Notes: a model not told the origin generated them from the letters alone. Shown: positions 52,670 to 62,087, counted from the stretch's first letter. The stretch is 64,000 nt of DNA from Anaerolineae bacterium (GCA_022843745.1 JALHNB010000020.1:1-64000); one strand, 5' to 3'. Numbers and translations: made by a program.

Positions 52670-52801
52670 GAGCTGATTTTTATCACGCTTTTATCACGCT
52701 GTCCCTATATTGTGATTATAAGCATATTCACGAAATCGTGATGATGCGCAACTTCGTAAAGTCGTGATTTTAAGTGAGTTCAAATAAGAGGAGATCGCAA
52801 A
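52670..52801. promoter_or_regulatory. Divergent control region with TCACGA/TCGTGA palindrome
   Basis: TCACGAAATCGTGA (52728-52741) is a palindrome with two-base centre. Related sites are direct repeats of ATCACG at 52682 and 52693 and CGTGAT at 52763. All lie between the BTAD gene and the SnoaL-like gene, an arrangement expected for operator sites of the regulator. Confidence 0.55.
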
Positions 52802-53230
52802 ATGTCCGCAGAAAACAATAAAATGATCGTCCGCCGCTGGTATCAGGAGGTCTTGAGTGAGAAGAACATCGCACTCATCGCCAGTCTGTTCTCGAAAACG
52901 TATACGCATCATGAGGAAATTGTACCCGGCGGTTGGCCGCGTGGTACGGCAGGCGCGGAGGCACTCGCCCAGACTTATCATACGGCCTCGTCGGACATCC
53001 AGTATACGATTGAAGACCAGATGGCAGATGGCGATAAGGTCATCACGCGCTGGACGGCGCGTGGCACACATACGGGCAATTTCCTGAATGCGCCTGGAAG
53101 TGGCAGGAAATATACCATCACCGGAATCAGCATTGAGCGCATTGAGGATGGCAAAATTGCTGAAACCTGGAGCAACTGGGATTTGATGGGGCTGATGGCA
53201 CAGCTTGGTCTGCTGCCGACTGCGGGCTAA
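52802..53230 (+). CDS. SnoaL-like ester cyclase/NTF2-fold protein
   Basis: The 142-residue protein fits the SnoaL-like polyketide cyclase family: YQEVLSEKNIALIASLFSKT, HHEEIVPGGWPRGTAGAEAL, then a strand ending in KVITRWTARGTHTGNFL, and ISIERIEDGKIAETWSNWD. Small members act on poorly defined substrates and often respond to stress. AGAGGAG precedes the ATG. Its expression is probably governed by the adjacent BTAD regulator. A hairpin follows at 53256-53287. Confidence 0.82.
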   Translation: MSAENNKMIVRRWYQEVLSEKNIALIASLFSKTYTHHEEIVPGGWPRGTAGAEALAQTYHTASSDIQYTIEDQMADGDKVITRWTARGTHTGNFLNAPGSGRKYTITGISIERIEDGKIAETWSNWDLMGLMAQLGLLPTAG

Positions 53231-53255
53231 TTAGTTGCGGCAAATCTGGAAATCT

Positions 53256-53287
53256 GGCGAGGCTGTTTATAAATGGGCAGCCTCGCC
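53256..53287 (+). terminator. Hairpin after the SnoaL-like gene, possible terminator
   Basis: GGCGAGGCTG (53256-53265) and CAGCCTCGCC (53278-53287) form a perfect 10-bp stem, but no T-run follows, so termination is uncertain. Confidence 0.45.
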
Positions 53288-53390
53288 GCTAAGATAAGTC
53301 TTATGTCACGGATGCTACAATCATCGCATCGACTCTACAGCGATTGACCAGAGGCATAAGCAAAGTGTATCTGCCGGGTCTTAAAACCAC

Positions 53391-53840
53391 ATGAAAGCTT
53401 TTGACTACGATCAGGATTTTTCGACCATCAATTTTCGCGAACAGCCGGAGCGCTATCAGGTGGGGAAGGGCGAGCAGGGCGTTTTGCTGGTCGAGCCGTA
53501 TAAATCGGAGATTCTTCCGCATTGGCGCTTCAAAACGCCGGAGATCGCACGAGAGTCCGCCGATAAAATCTTAGCGCTGTTTTTCGATTACAAAGCGCAA
53601 AATGATTTTGTTGGCATGGATATGGCGCGGAAATTTCTGCAAATGGGCTATACGCGCTCACGCCGCTACGCCAATCATAAAAGTGGTCGCAAATATGATG
53701 AGGCGGGTGAGGTGTTGCCGCGCGAGGAAGACCCGGTTAAAGCCGAGTCCGCGAAAATCTTTTATGAGCGCTACCAGCAGGCGAAATCCGATCCCGACTA
53801 TATGCGGTTAAAAAAGGCGCACCAGGAAAAATACGGCTGA
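53391..53840 (+). CDS. DUF4385 family protein
   Basis: The 149-residue protein matches the conserved uncharacterised family recognised by FDYDQDFSTINFREQPERYQ, GEQGVLLVEPYKSEILPHWR and MDMARKFLQMGYTRSRRYAN. The family is widespread and near-invariant in these motifs but has no assigned function; helix-rich, cytosolic. The start has no strong ribosome-binding site. It is convergent with the secreted propeller gene. Confidence 0.8.
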   Translation: MKAFDYDQDFSTINFREQPERYQVGKGEQGVLLVEPYKSEILPHWRFKTPEIARESADKILALFFDYKAQNDFVGMDMARKFLQMGYTRSRRYANHKSGRKYDEAGEVLPREEDPVKAESAKIFYERYQQAKSDPDYMRLKKAHQEKYG

Positions 53841-53843
53841 TTT

Positions 53844-55589
53844 TTATTCCGCGTCAACCCAAAAGGCTTCCGCGCGGCTCCATGCGCCCCAATGCTGGTC
53901 GCTGTCTTTGGCGCGTACTCGCCAGTAATAACGGCGATCCGGGAGGTTGATTGGCATGGTGAACGAAAGTTCAGCGCCATCGACAAAGTCATTGTAAATC
54001 AGCGGATCGAAGGATTGGCTGGTGCTGATCTGAACCTGATATTGAATCGCGTCGTTGACAGCGCTCCACGTCAGAGTCGGCCTCTCCACCTCAAAATTAT
54101 TGCGCTGCGGGATATTGCCGAGCGTCGAACTGCCGAGCGTGAACGTGAATGGGCCAATCGTTTCCTGACCATCGGAAACCGTAAACGTAAATTCGTCGTT
54201 TGCCGCGCCTGTACGGGTGTAACAAAGCGCTCCGGCGTTGATCTGCGTCTGCGTAAATGTGCTGCCCAGCGTCAAATCGCCCTGCTGCGGCGCATCGAGA
54301 AGCGTGTAAGTCAGCGTTTGAGGGGTCGCGTTATCGGCATCAGTGGCTTTCAACACATTCTGATTGATCGCCCGTGTCGCGTTGTAATCGACTAGCAGCG
54401 GGACGTTGTTTTCCAGTTCCGGCGGATTATTGTGGCCGTTGTAGAGATATAACTCAAGTAATGTCTGCGTAACAAAGCTGTAAACGGGAATATCGCCATG
54501 CAGTTCAAGACGGTGAGCAGGCCCAGGACTTTGATTGGTGAATTGATAGGCCCATACCGCTTCTACATTCTCGCAATCCGCATCCACACAGCGCACCAGA
54601 TTTGTCGTTCCATGAATACGATCAAAATATACGATATAAGCGCGATCCTGACTATCTAAGTCCATCGTATCTGACACGATTTCGATAGAGGCACCTTCCG
54701 CGATAATCTCAACCTGTAAACTGGAACACAGAGAATCATTACAGCGGACATATTTCACCGCGTTATACTGATTCACGAGATTTTGAGTGAAATGCAGCAT
54801 CACAGGTATATCGCTAGCAGCGAGTCTCATTGTCCCTGTGAACGCATTACCAACTGAAGCAGCCAAATCGACAATCGTGAAATCCGCGCAAAGGGCATCG
54901 TGGCAGCGCAGGAGTTGGCTAACCGAGTTCACAGGCGAATCCACATGGCGATAGTAAGAAATGACCGGGTATCCGCTGCTATTCATTTCCAAGGAAGGCT
55001 TCTGCATACTTACAGCGTTGTCATCTAATGGAATCGTTGTCCATGTCGAACAAGCCGAATCCTGGCAAAAAGCAATTTTCAAATCGGCATTCATCCCGTC
55101 AACATAGGCGACAATGGGCTTGTCCTGGCTGTCGAAGGTCACGTCGGAAGTAAACCCGCCAGCAGTGGCTAAAGTGTGAATTGTTGGCGCGTCACAGGCA
55201 TTTGAGTTGCAGCGGGCAAGTTTCACGCTCTTGGTATCTTCATCAGAATAGCTGATCGCTGGAATTTTCTGGTTGTCGAGCGCCACTGAAAGCGCTGAGG
55301 CTACTGAATCTGCGTCAATGGCCTGAACTGTGGGCACATCGCATAAGGTCACACTGTTACAGCGGAAAAGCGCTACACCTGCTGGCCCGGCTATGCCAGC
55401 CTGATCGCGATAGGCAATAAAGGCCGTCCCGGTGCTATCGAGCGTCATAGATATCGCTATAGGATCAACAAAATCCATCACCAGAATCGTATCGGCATGA
55501 GCCGCGCCGGGTAACAATAAAAGCGTCAAAAGCGCTGTCAGGACGAGGATTCGAGTAAGTTTATTGTGCCGGAGGGGTAAACGCATTCG
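53844..55589 (-). CDS. Secreted repeat protein with cysteine-pair blades, cadherin-like and FN3-like domains
   Basis: The 581-residue product has a signal peptide (LVLTALLTLLLLPGAAHA). Six repeats, each with a blade-like pattern and a CxxxxC or CxxxC pair (for example RCNSVTLCD, RCNSNACDA, FCQDSACST, RCHDALCAD, RCNDSLCSS, RCVDADCEN), probably build a propeller stabilised by one disulfide per blade. A cadherin/CSPG-like domain follows (TYTLLDAPQQGDLTLGSTFT), then a fibronectin-type end (PTLTWSAVNDAIQYQVQIST, RYYWRVRAKD). It is likely cell-surface; binding partner unknown. The ATG at 55589 starts the signal peptide. Confidence 0.78.
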   Translation of the reverse strand, partial: RMRLPLRHNKLTRILVLTALLTLLLLPGAAHADTILVMDFVDPIAISMTLDSTGTAFIAYRDQAGIAGPAGVALFRCNSVTLCDVPTVQAIDADSVASALSVALDNQKIPAISYSDEDTKSVKLARCNSNACDAPTIHTLATAGGFTSDVTFDSQDKPIVAYVDGMNADLKIAFCQDSACSTWTTIPLDDNAVSMQKPSLEMNSSGYPVISYYRHVDSPVNSVSQLLRCHDALCADFTIVDLAASVGNAFTGTMRLAASDIPVMLHFTQNLVNQYNAVKYVRCNDSLCSSLQVEIIAEGASIEIVSDTMDLDSQDRAYIVYFDRIHGTTNLVRCVDADCENVEAVWAYQFTNQSPGPAHRLELHGDIPVYSFVTQTLLELYLYNGHNNPPELENNVPLLVDYNATRAINQNVLKATDADNATPQTLTYTLLDAPQQGDLTLGSTFTQTQINAGALCYTRTGAANDEFTFTVSDGQETIGPFTFTLGSSTLGNIPQRNNFEVERPTLTWSAVNDAIQYQVQISTSQSFDPLIYNDFVDGAELSFTMPINLPDRRYYWRVRAKDSDQHWGAWSRAEAFWVDAE

Positions 55590-55822
55590 GATTTTCGCAG
55601 CCTGTTCGTATTCGGTTAATATCCAGTTTAATGCCAATTTAGCGGTAACACAAGAACTTTTAATTTAGATGCCATTCAAAAGCCTTGGCCAGACATCACG
55701 CCGAAAAGAGGATGCTTGTCGCTGCTGCTGCCAGACAGGGTGTGATAGTGTTGAGGTAGTTCAGGCAAATTCTGCAAAAGTGGTCAGATAGAATAGTTCT
55801 GGCAAGTTCGAATGTGCATAAA

Positions 55823-56746
55823 ATGGTCACAGTACAAACAGAACCTCAGCAAACGAAATCTCAGCAAACAAAACTCCGATTAGCGCTGCCCTCGATCACA
55901 ATTTTTGCGTGGATTTCGATACTCCTGATTTCTGCTCTGCCAACGATTGTGTGGCGTGAAATGACGGGTGAATCCCCTATCTGGTTATTCTGGGCAAAGA
56001 TTTTTCTGCTGATTGTGTTTATTGTGTTGAGTTCCGGCTGGAAGCCTATACAGCCGCTGCGCCCGTTTTTCGTTATTTTTCTGCTGCTGTCGCTGGTCGA
56101 AGCATTGATAAATCTGGTGAACTGGCAAGGTTTCATCAATCAGGACTCGTTTAGCGGTGAAATGTTGAGAGTGCAGCTTCCGCGCATGGTTGTGGCGCTG
56201 CTCATGATCACTCTGTTGGCGATGAAGTATCGTCGGAGCGATTTCTTCCTGGTGAAAGGGGAGTTGGGTGCGCCCGCCGATCCAATTCGCTGGCTGATTG
56301 ACAAGCCGATAAGCTGGGCGCGGTTAGGCTGGATTCTGGCGCTGTGCATCAGCCTGGGGACACTCGTCTTTTTGTGGATCGCCGGACAGCCGCCGCTGGA
56401 AATGCTGAGGCAGATATTACCTTTGCTTCCGGTCATCCTGTTTTTTGCTGCGTGTAATGCTTTTGGCGAAGAAATGAGCTATCGGGCAGCTTTCCTCGCA
56501 CCGCTTTATCCTGCCGTTGGCAAGCAGCACGCCATGCTGCTCACTGCTGTGTGGTTCGGGTTGGCGCATTTTTACGGCGTGCCTTATGGCGTCGTGGGCG
56601 TGGTCATGGCAGGGATATTGGGCTGGTTTCTGAGCAAGAGTATGCTGGAAACGAAGGGCTTCCTGTGGCCCTGGTTCATCCACTTCTGCCAGGATGTACT
56701 CATCTTTACATTTATCGCCATCGGCTCGGTCACGCCGGGCGGATAG
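55823..56746 (+). CDS. CPBP family intramembrane glutamic endopeptidase
   Basis: The 307-residue membrane protein has several helices and the CPBP/Abi motif GEEMSYRAAFLAPL with Glu216/Glu217 and Arg, then WFGLAHFYG with His249, and a final WFIHFCQD. These residues form the Rce1-like active site for intramembrane cleavage or lipoprotein/bacteriocin-immunity functions. A GTG at 55814 in frame is an alternative start. It is convergent with the APS kinase gene. Confidence 0.82.
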   Translation: MVTVQTEPQQTKSQQTKLRLALPSITIFAWISILLISALPTIVWREMTGESPIWLFWAKIFLLIVFIVLSSGWKPIQPLRPFFVIFLLLSLVEALINLVNWQGFINQDSFSGEMLRVQLPRMVVALLMITLLAMKYRRSDFFLVKGELGAPADPIRWLIDKPISWARLGWILALCISLGTLVFLWIAGQPPLEMLRQILPLLPVILFFAACNAFGEEMSYRAAFLAPLYPAVGKQHAMLLTAVWFGLAHFYGVPYGVVGVVMAGILGWFLSKSMLETKGFLWPWFIHFCQDVLIFTFIAIGSVTPGG

Positions 56747-56749
56747 TCG

Positions 56750-57304
56750 TTATCGTGGAATCAGGCCGCGATCTTCCAGCCAGGTGAGGATGCGCTGCGT
56801 GGATTGCTCGACGGTTTCCAGATTGGTTGGGACGTGAATATCCGGGCGTTCCGGGATTTCGTAGGGATCGCTAACACCCGTGAAATTGGCGATCTCGCCG
56901 CGAAAGGCTTTGGCGTACATGCCTTTTACGTCGCGCTCGGCGCAAACTTCCAACGGGGCATCGACGAAAATTTCGATAAAATTGGTCGTTTCGCTGCGCA
57001 CATAGTCGCGAATGACGCGGTAAGGGGAGATGAAAGAGGCTAGCACAACGACATTGTTGCGACTGAGCAGCTTGGCGACGTAGGTCACGCGCTCGATGTT
57101 TTTGTCGCGGTCTTCTTTCGAAAAGCCCAAATCTTTGGTCAAACTCTGGCGCACGCTGTCACCATCGAGCAACTCGACACGCACACCGCGTCGGCGAAAT
57201 TCTTTTTCCAGCGCTACGGCGAGCGTGGTTTTGCCCGCGCCGGAAAGCCCCGTAAACCACATCACAAAGCCTGAATGTTCAATCACCTGGATAAATTCTC
57301 CCAT
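56750..57304 (-). CDS. cysC: Adenylylsulfate kinase
   Basis: The 184-residue kinase has the P-loop GLSGAGKT (19-26), the substrate motif DGDSVR (47-52) and the characteristic FISPYR (91-96) plus a PYEIPERPD region. It phosphorylates APS to PAPS. Together with the ATP sulfurylase at 45082 it completes sulfate activation, though the two genes are 10 kb apart and not co-regulated by position. The ATG at 57304 is preferred over TTG codons at 57307 and 57310. Confidence 0.95.
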   Translation of the reverse strand: MGEFIQVIEHSGFVMWFTGLSGAGKTTLAVALEKEFRRRGVRVELLDGDSVRQSLTKDLGFSKEDRDKNIERVTYVAKLLSRNNVVVLASFISPYRVIRDYVRSETTNFIEIFVDAPLEVCAERDVKGMYAKAFRGEIANFTGVSDPYEIPERPDIHVPTNLETVEQSTQRILTWLEDRGLIPR

Positions 57305-57578
57305 CAACAATCAGTTACAAAAGATTATATATTGCGAGTGAATGTCCAAATAGGGAGAAAACGACCCCAATTTACGAATTTCCCATGAATCCACTCATCG
57401 TTACGAATCCTTAATTGATATTTAAAACAATCATGTTGTATATAAAATAGAGTTGTGAATTGTCACTAGAAACTTGTGGCATTCATTCTTGTGCCGCAGT
57501 GAATTGTGTAGAATTAACCAGAACATCAATTATTTATTGGTCGCTTTACGACCAATACTATGTTAAGGATCAAATCAT
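57305..57578. promoter_or_regulatory. AT-rich control region of the signalling island
   Basis: This is one of the most AT-rich tracts of the window. A palindrome with arms ATTGGTCG and CGACCAAT (57536-57556, loop CTTTA) lies 23 bases before the ATG and overlaps the expected promoter end; it could be an operator. AAGGAT (57564-57569) is the ribosome-binding site. No riboswitch consensus is visible. Confidence 0.5.
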
Positions 57579-58595
57579 ATGTCGCGAATTTATCTTTCTA
57601 TCAAGCTCGGACTGACGCTGCTGATGGCATCCCTCGTTTTTTCGGGATGTGCCTCGGCCAGTTCAACACCCGTTGCGCCGACCTCTCTCTCCGTTCAGCT
57701 TGCGTGGACGCATGATTATTCGTCAGCGGGCTTTTACAGCGCTGAGATTAATGGGCATTTCAAAGAACAAAACCTGAATGTCGAGCTTATCGCCGGCGGG
57801 TTTGTGGATGGAAGTTATGTGGAGCCGATTGACGCGGTGCTGCAAGGTCAAGGCGATTTTGGCGCCGCAAGTGCGCAATCGCTGCTGGAAGCCAGAGAAG
57901 CAGGGAAGCCTATCGTCGCGATTGCCAACCTGATTCAACGCAGCCCCAGTGCGATTATCACCCTGGCCGATGCGAATATTCAAACACCGCAGGACCTGAT
58001 TGGGAAAACTATCGCGGTTGCCGATGGCGGCGCTACGCTGCGGTTCAACTCGATGCTGAGTTTGCAGGGGATTGACGCGGCGGATGTCAATATTGTGCCG
58101 CGCGTGACCTGGGGGGTTGATCCGCTGCTCAATGGTGAGGTTGACGCGCTGGTAGGTTGGATCATCAACGAAGGCGTTCAGGTTCGCGAAGCCGGACAGG
58201 AACCCAACTTCATGCTGTTGAGCGACTATGGTATTCCCGATTACAGCGCTCTTATTTTTACGACTGAAAAGATGATCCAGGATAAGCCCGAAGTGGTCGA
58301 GCATTTTGTCCGCGCCCTGACCTCCGGCCTCCAGGATGTCATCAATGACCCGGAACAGGCCGCAGAATACACGGTACGTTACAACGATACGCTTGTTCTG
58401 GATGAGCAGCTTCGGCGCATTCAGGCATCCATTCCGCTGGTTCAGCCTGCGCAGACACAGGTCGCTATGATGGATACCAGCACGTGGGAAAGCATCTACC
58501 ATGACCTCTCGAATGCGGGCATTCTGACCGAGGCGCTCGACTTGGAAAAGGCCTATACGATGAATTTCCTGAATAAGATCTTCACTGTTAAGTAG
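57579..58595 (+). CDS. NMT1/THI5/SsuA-like solute-binding lipoprotein
   Basis: The 338-residue product has a lipoprotein signal peptide with lipobox FSGC (Cys24). An SsuA/THI5-type two-lobe binding fold follows: LSVQLAWTHDYSSAGFYSAE (the ligand-site DYSSAGFY), an AASAQSLLEAREAGKPI region, GKTIAVADGGATLRFNS, and a C-terminal half with VVEHFVRALTSGLQDV. Relatives bind pyrimidines, taurine or alkane-sulfonates for ABC import. Here no permease or ATPase is nearby; a histidine kinase with an extracellular sensor follows in the same direction, so it may present its ligand to that kinase. Confidence 0.83.
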   Translation: MSRIYLSIKLGLTLLMASLVFSGCASASSTPVAPTSLSVQLAWTHDYSSAGFYSAEINGHFKEQNLNVELIAGGFVDGSYVEPIDAVLQGQGDFGAASAQSLLEAREAGKPIVAIANLIQRSPSAIITLADANIQTPQDLIGKTIAVADGGATLRFNSMLSLQGIDAADVNIVPRVTWGVDPLLNGEVDALVGWIINEGVQVREAGQEPNFMLLSDYGIPDYSALIFTTEKMIQDKPEVVEHFVRALTSGLQDVINDPEQAAEYTVRYNDTLVLDEQLRRIQASIPLVQPAQTQVAMMDTSTWESIYHDLSNAGILTEALDLEKAYTMNFLNKIFTVK

Positions 58596-58660
58596 GGTTT
58601 TCGAAGAGAATCGCGCTGCGAAGGGGTGATCTGATGGATCACCTCTTCGCGTAACTATTC

Positions 58661-60643
58661 ATGATTGAGACTTATATGAACATCCAACAACCGATTGATA
58701 ATCGATATCTCGTAATTCCCTTCTGGCAGCGGCTGCGCTCACGCCTGACCGCTTACTTTGTGATCCTCACCGTTGGTGTGATCGGGATTGTGACCACATT
58801 CACGCTGATTCAGGTACGCAATCAATCCACACAGCAGACGTTTTACCAGCTTGAATCGATTGCACAGCTCAAGCAAAATCAAATCACACGCTGGGTTGAT
58901 GAAGGCAAGCGAACGCTGAATCTCATTATCGTTGATCCTGAAGTCAGAGATGAAATGCTTGCGCTGGTAAACAGCCGCGTGTCCACCTCAGCGAAGGGTA
59001 ATCTCAGCGATTTGTTCCGCTATAACATTGAAGCGCAGGCAGAAGGTGAGCCGATTTTTGACGAAATCATCTTCTATGACCGCGATGGGCATGTGCTGGC
59101 CGGGTCGAACGCGGCGTCCATCAGCAAAGTGGTGACCCTGCAACCGTATTTCAGGCCAGGTTTGGAGAGCGCACACGTCACACCACCTTATTACGATATC
59201 GTGACGAGCGAACTCACCATGTTTGTGACGCACCCGATCCAGAACACGGCAGGTGAGATCATTGGTGTCGTCGGCGGGCGATTGAATATCGACGTGCTGC
59301 GCGATGTGACGGCTGAACGCGCAGGTTTGGGCGAGACAGGCGAGACGTATCTGGTCAGCATCGAAAATAAATATCTGCTGACTCCCAGCCGCTTCGAGGG
59401 CTATTCGATGCAGCGCGCCTACCGCAGCGAGGGTATTGACAGCGTGCTCCAGGAACAAAACGGTTCCGGCATTTATCTCAATTATGCTGATACGCCTGTG
59501 ACCGTGCTGGGAGTCTACCGCTGGATACCGGAACTTCAGGCAGGGCTGATGACTGAAATCAGTGAGGCTGAAGCCCAAATCATCATCACACAGACTTCGA
59601 CACTTATCGTTGGCCTGGTGATTGTGCTGGCAATCGCGGCAGGTGTGATCGGTTTTTACGCCGCGACCAATATTTCCAGGCCGATTGTCAGTCTGGCGCA
59701 GGTCGCCTCCCAGGTCACGAGTGGCAACCTGACGGAACGCGCCGACATCCATCAGAATAACGAAATCGGTTTACTGGCTAACACTTTTAATCAAATGACC
59801 GGACAACTGGTCAATTCGATTAATGAACTCGACAACCGTGTTGATGAGTTGAACCAGGCCAACGACGCGCTGCGGATCGCGACGGCAAAAGCCAAAGAAG
59901 CCGCCCGCGTGAAAGGTGAATTTCTGGCGAATATTTCTCACGAACTGCGCACACCGCTGAACGCCATCATTGGTTTCAGCGACATGCTGCTCATGGGTAT
60001 GTCCGGCGAATTGAATGCCAAGCAGAAGCATAAAATGGAACGCCTGCGCGAAAACGGCACGCGGCTTCTGACCCTGATTAATAATGTACTGGACATTACG
60101 CGCATCGAGGCAAGGCGCATTGAGATCAACGCAAAAGCGTTCTCACCCAATGCACTGGCAGATCGCCTGACCGAGCAGATGAATGTTCTCGCCGAACAGA
60201 AAAAGCTGACGCTCACCACGACGATTGATCCCGAATTGCCGGATATGCTGATCGGGGATGAACAGCGCATCGAACAGGTTGTGGTCAATCTGCTTTCGAA
60301 TGCGTTCAAATTTACCGACGAAGGCGCGGTGACTCTTGAACTGCTGGTCAACCCGAAGGAAAACACCTGGGGTATTTGTGTCAGCGACACCGGAATTGGT
60401 ATCCCGCCACATGCGTTGAGCATCATTTTTGAGGAGTTTCGGCAGGTCGATGGCAGTTCGGCGCGGGCGTATAAAGGCAGCGGTCTCGGTTTGGCGATCA
60501 CGCGAAACCTGGTTCGGATGATGGACGGTCAAATTTCAGTTGACAGCGAGATGGGGCAAGGCAGCAAATTCACCGTCACCCTCCCGATTGTCACCAGAGA
60601 AAACTTCCCGATGGGCCAGCAGCTAGAGAAAGTGAGTGCCTAG
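58661..60643 (+). CDS. Cache-HAMP sensor histidine kinase
   Basis: The 660-residue kinase has membrane helices at about 29-50 and 312-335 enclosing a double-Cache-like extracellular sensor (about 51-310; FDEIIFYDRDGHVLAGSNAA, PYYDIVTSELTMFVTHPIQN). Then come HAMP (about 336-390; RPIVSLAQVASQVTSGNLTE), HisKA with His427 (ISHELRTPL) and a catalytic domain with NLLSNAFKFT, DTGIGIPP, GSGLGLAI. It follows the binding lipoprotein by 65 bases and precedes a receiver gene by two bases, so the three are probably one operon. It likely autophosphorylates in response to an external ligand. Confidence 0.92.
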   Translation: MIETYMNIQQPIDNRYLVIPFWQRLRSRLTAYFVILTVGVIGIVTTFTLIQVRNQSTQQTFYQLESIAQLKQNQITRWVDEGKRTLNLIIVDPEVRDEMLALVNSRVSTSAKGNLSDLFRYNIEAQAEGEPIFDEIIFYDRDGHVLAGSNAASISKVVTLQPYFRPGLESAHVTPPYYDIVTSELTMFVTHPIQNTAGEIIGVVGGRLNIDVLRDVTAERAGLGETGETYLVSIENKYLLTPSRFEGYSMQRAYRSEGIDSVLQEQNGSGIYLNYADTPVTVLGVYRWIPELQAGLMTEISEAEAQIIITQTSTLIVGLVIVLAIAAGVIGFYAATNISRPIVSLAQVASQVTSGNLTERADIHQNNEIGLLANTFNQMTGQLVNSINELDNRVDELNQANDALRIATAKAKEAARVKGEFLANISHELRTPLNAIIGFSDMLLMGMSGELNAKQKHKMERLRENGTRLLTLINNVLDITRIEARRIEINAKAFSPNALADRLTEQMNVLAEQKKLTLTTTIDPELPDMLIGDEQRIEQVVVNLLSNAFKFTDEGAVTLELLVNPKENTWGICVSDTGIGIPPHALSIIFEEFRQVDGSSARAYKGSGLGLAITRNLVRMMDGQISVDSEMGQGSKFTVTLPIVTRENFPMGQQLEKVSA

Positions 60644-60645
60644 AG

Positions 60646-61050
60646 ATGGAGCTAAATTGGGACAATATTACCGAATGGAACATCCTGCTGGTCGATGACG
60701 AGCCGGACAATATCGAAGTCGTTGCCGAATCGCTGGAATTTTATGGCATGAGCGTGAGAACAGCCGAGAATGGGCGGATCGCTCTGGAAGCATTGATGGA
60801 TTGGCTGCCCGACCTGATCTTAATGGATTTATCCATGCCCGTGATGGATGGTTGGGAGACACTGCGGGCGCTGAGGGCTGACCCACAAACGCAAACGATC
60901 CCCGTGCTGGCATTCTCAGCACACGCTATTATCGGTGATGCCGAGCGTGCTTTGTCTGCGGGTTTTAATGGCTATTTGACCAAGCCGGTGAATGTGCCGA
61001 CCTTGCTCAAGGATTTGCGTTCCGCTTTTAAAGAACGCACGACGGGTTAG
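60646..61050 (+). CDS. Stand-alone receiver protein 1
   Basis: The 134-residue protein is a lone receiver domain: acidic pair in LLVDDEP (Asp17/Asp18), phosphoacceptor Asp61 (LILMDLSMPVMDG), Ser91 and Lys113 (YLTKPV). It starts two bases after the kinase stop and is the likely first acceptor. No output domain. Its sequence is of the CheY/DivK type. Confidence 0.88.
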   Translation: MELNWDNITEWNILLVDDEPDNIEVVAESLEFYGMSVRTAENGRIALEALMDWLPDLILMDLSMPVMDGWETLRALRADPQTQTIPVLAFSAHAIIGDAERALSAGFNGYLTKPVNVPTLLKDLRSAFKERTTG

Positions 61051-61281
61051 GGCGCGGCGCTCTGAATAGCATTGTACGGTACTGGAAAGTAACCCCTCCC
61101 CCAGCCCCTCCCCATTTCGCAAGCTCATGGAGAGGGGAGCAAGAAACTGTGCAAAGGCAGGATGCCCCTACGGGTGGGTTGAGCCATCTGTCGATGAGTA
61201 AATTTGTTAAGTTGATGCAAACGGGGCGGATGATGATCTGCCCTGTATGAATAGCGCGATATACGAAAGGAAAGATGAAAC
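61051..61281. repeat. C-rich hairpin spacer
   Basis: AACCCCTCCCCCAGCCCCTC at about 61088 and GGAGAGGGGAGCAAG to 61142 form the usual C-rich/G-rich hairpin. A half CCCCTAC motif at 61165 follows. AAAGGAAAG (61267-61275) serves the next gene. Confidence 0.65.
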
Positions 61282-61659
61282 ATGGGAATTACAAACTGGA
61301 ACGTCATGGTCGTTGAAGACGAAGTGGACAGCATGGAACTGGTGCAGGGGCTTCTGCAACATCATGGTATTCATTGCTTTGGTGCGACCAGTGGTGAAGA
61401 AGCGCTGCAACTGTTGGAAACTGAAAGGCCGACGCTTATTATTATTGACCTCGCGCTGCCCGGCATTGATGGCTGGGGGCTGTTGAGCCATTTGAAAAGC
61501 AATCGCACACTTTCGAATATCCCGCGTGTGGCACTCACCGCATATCATACGGCTGAGGTCGCGAACCAGGCGATTGAAAAGGGCTTTGACGCCTATTTCT
61601 CCAAGCCGCTGGATGCCACATCGTTCGTCCGTGAACTTCAAGGAATTGTCGGGGAATAA
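61282..61659 (+). CDS. Stand-alone receiver protein 2
   Basis: The 125-residue receiver has the acidic residues in MVVEDEV, phosphoacceptor Asp56 (IIIDLALPGIDGWG), and Lys108 (YFSKPL). AAAGGAAAG lies ten bases before the ATG. Its stop overlaps the next gene's start (TAATG at 61657-61661), so receivers 2 and 3 are translationally coupled. Confidence 0.88.
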   Translation: MGITNWNVMVVEDEVDSMELVQGLLQHHGIHCFGATSGEEALQLLETERPTLIIIDLALPGIDGWGLLSHLKSNRTLSNIPRVALTAYHTAEVANQAIEKGFDAYFSKPLDATSFVRELQGIVGE

Positions 61660-62087
61660 TGACCCAACGCATGTCGAATATCCTGATCGTAGAAGACGAC
61701 TACGATCTGGTTGAAACGTATACGGATCTGTTGGAAGCGGACGGCTACAGGGTGACTTGTGCCATGACTGTGGTTGAGGCTTTTGATATGATCCTGCAAG
61801 AAGGACCCGATCTGGTGATCCTGGATCTCAATCTTCCCGACGCGCATGGCTACAATGTCATTGACTCGATGCGCAAGGCGAATCAGATGCCGAATGCGAT
61901 CATCATCGTCGTGACCGGACATCCCGAAATGACCAGTGTGACCGATCAGGCCGATCTCGTCCTGACCAAGCCGGTTTCCAACCAGCAGTTGTTGACCATC
62001 ATTAAACGGTATCTGGTGCAAAAATCCAGAATGCTTTCCATCCGCAGTCAGACTGGTCCGCTCACGTTATACGGCACAAGTGAATAA
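61659..62087 (+). CDS. Stand-alone receiver protein 3
   Basis: The 142-residue receiver starts in the TAATG overlap. Key residues are Asp12-Asp14 region (LIVEDDYDLVETYTDLLEA), phosphoacceptor Asp56 (VILDLNLPDAHG) and Lys104 (LTKPVSN). It is a close paralogue of the next protein (shared DLVETYTDLLEA, TGHPEM and LTKPVSN), pointing to tandem duplication. A C-terminal extension of about 20 residues is unique to this copy. Confidence 0.87.
   Translation: MTQRMSNILIVEDDYDLVETYTDLLEADGYRVTCAMTVVEAFDMILQEGPDLVILDLNLPDAHGYNVIDSMRKANQMPNAIIIVVTGHPEMTSVTDQADLVLTKPVSNQQLLTIIKRYLVQKSRMLSIRSQTGPLTLYGTSE

Noticed and set aside
57305-57578. A thiamine (TPP) riboswitch upstream of the THI5-like binding protein
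   Set aside because: The conserved CUGAGA and related THI-box segments are not found; only a short palindrome is present.
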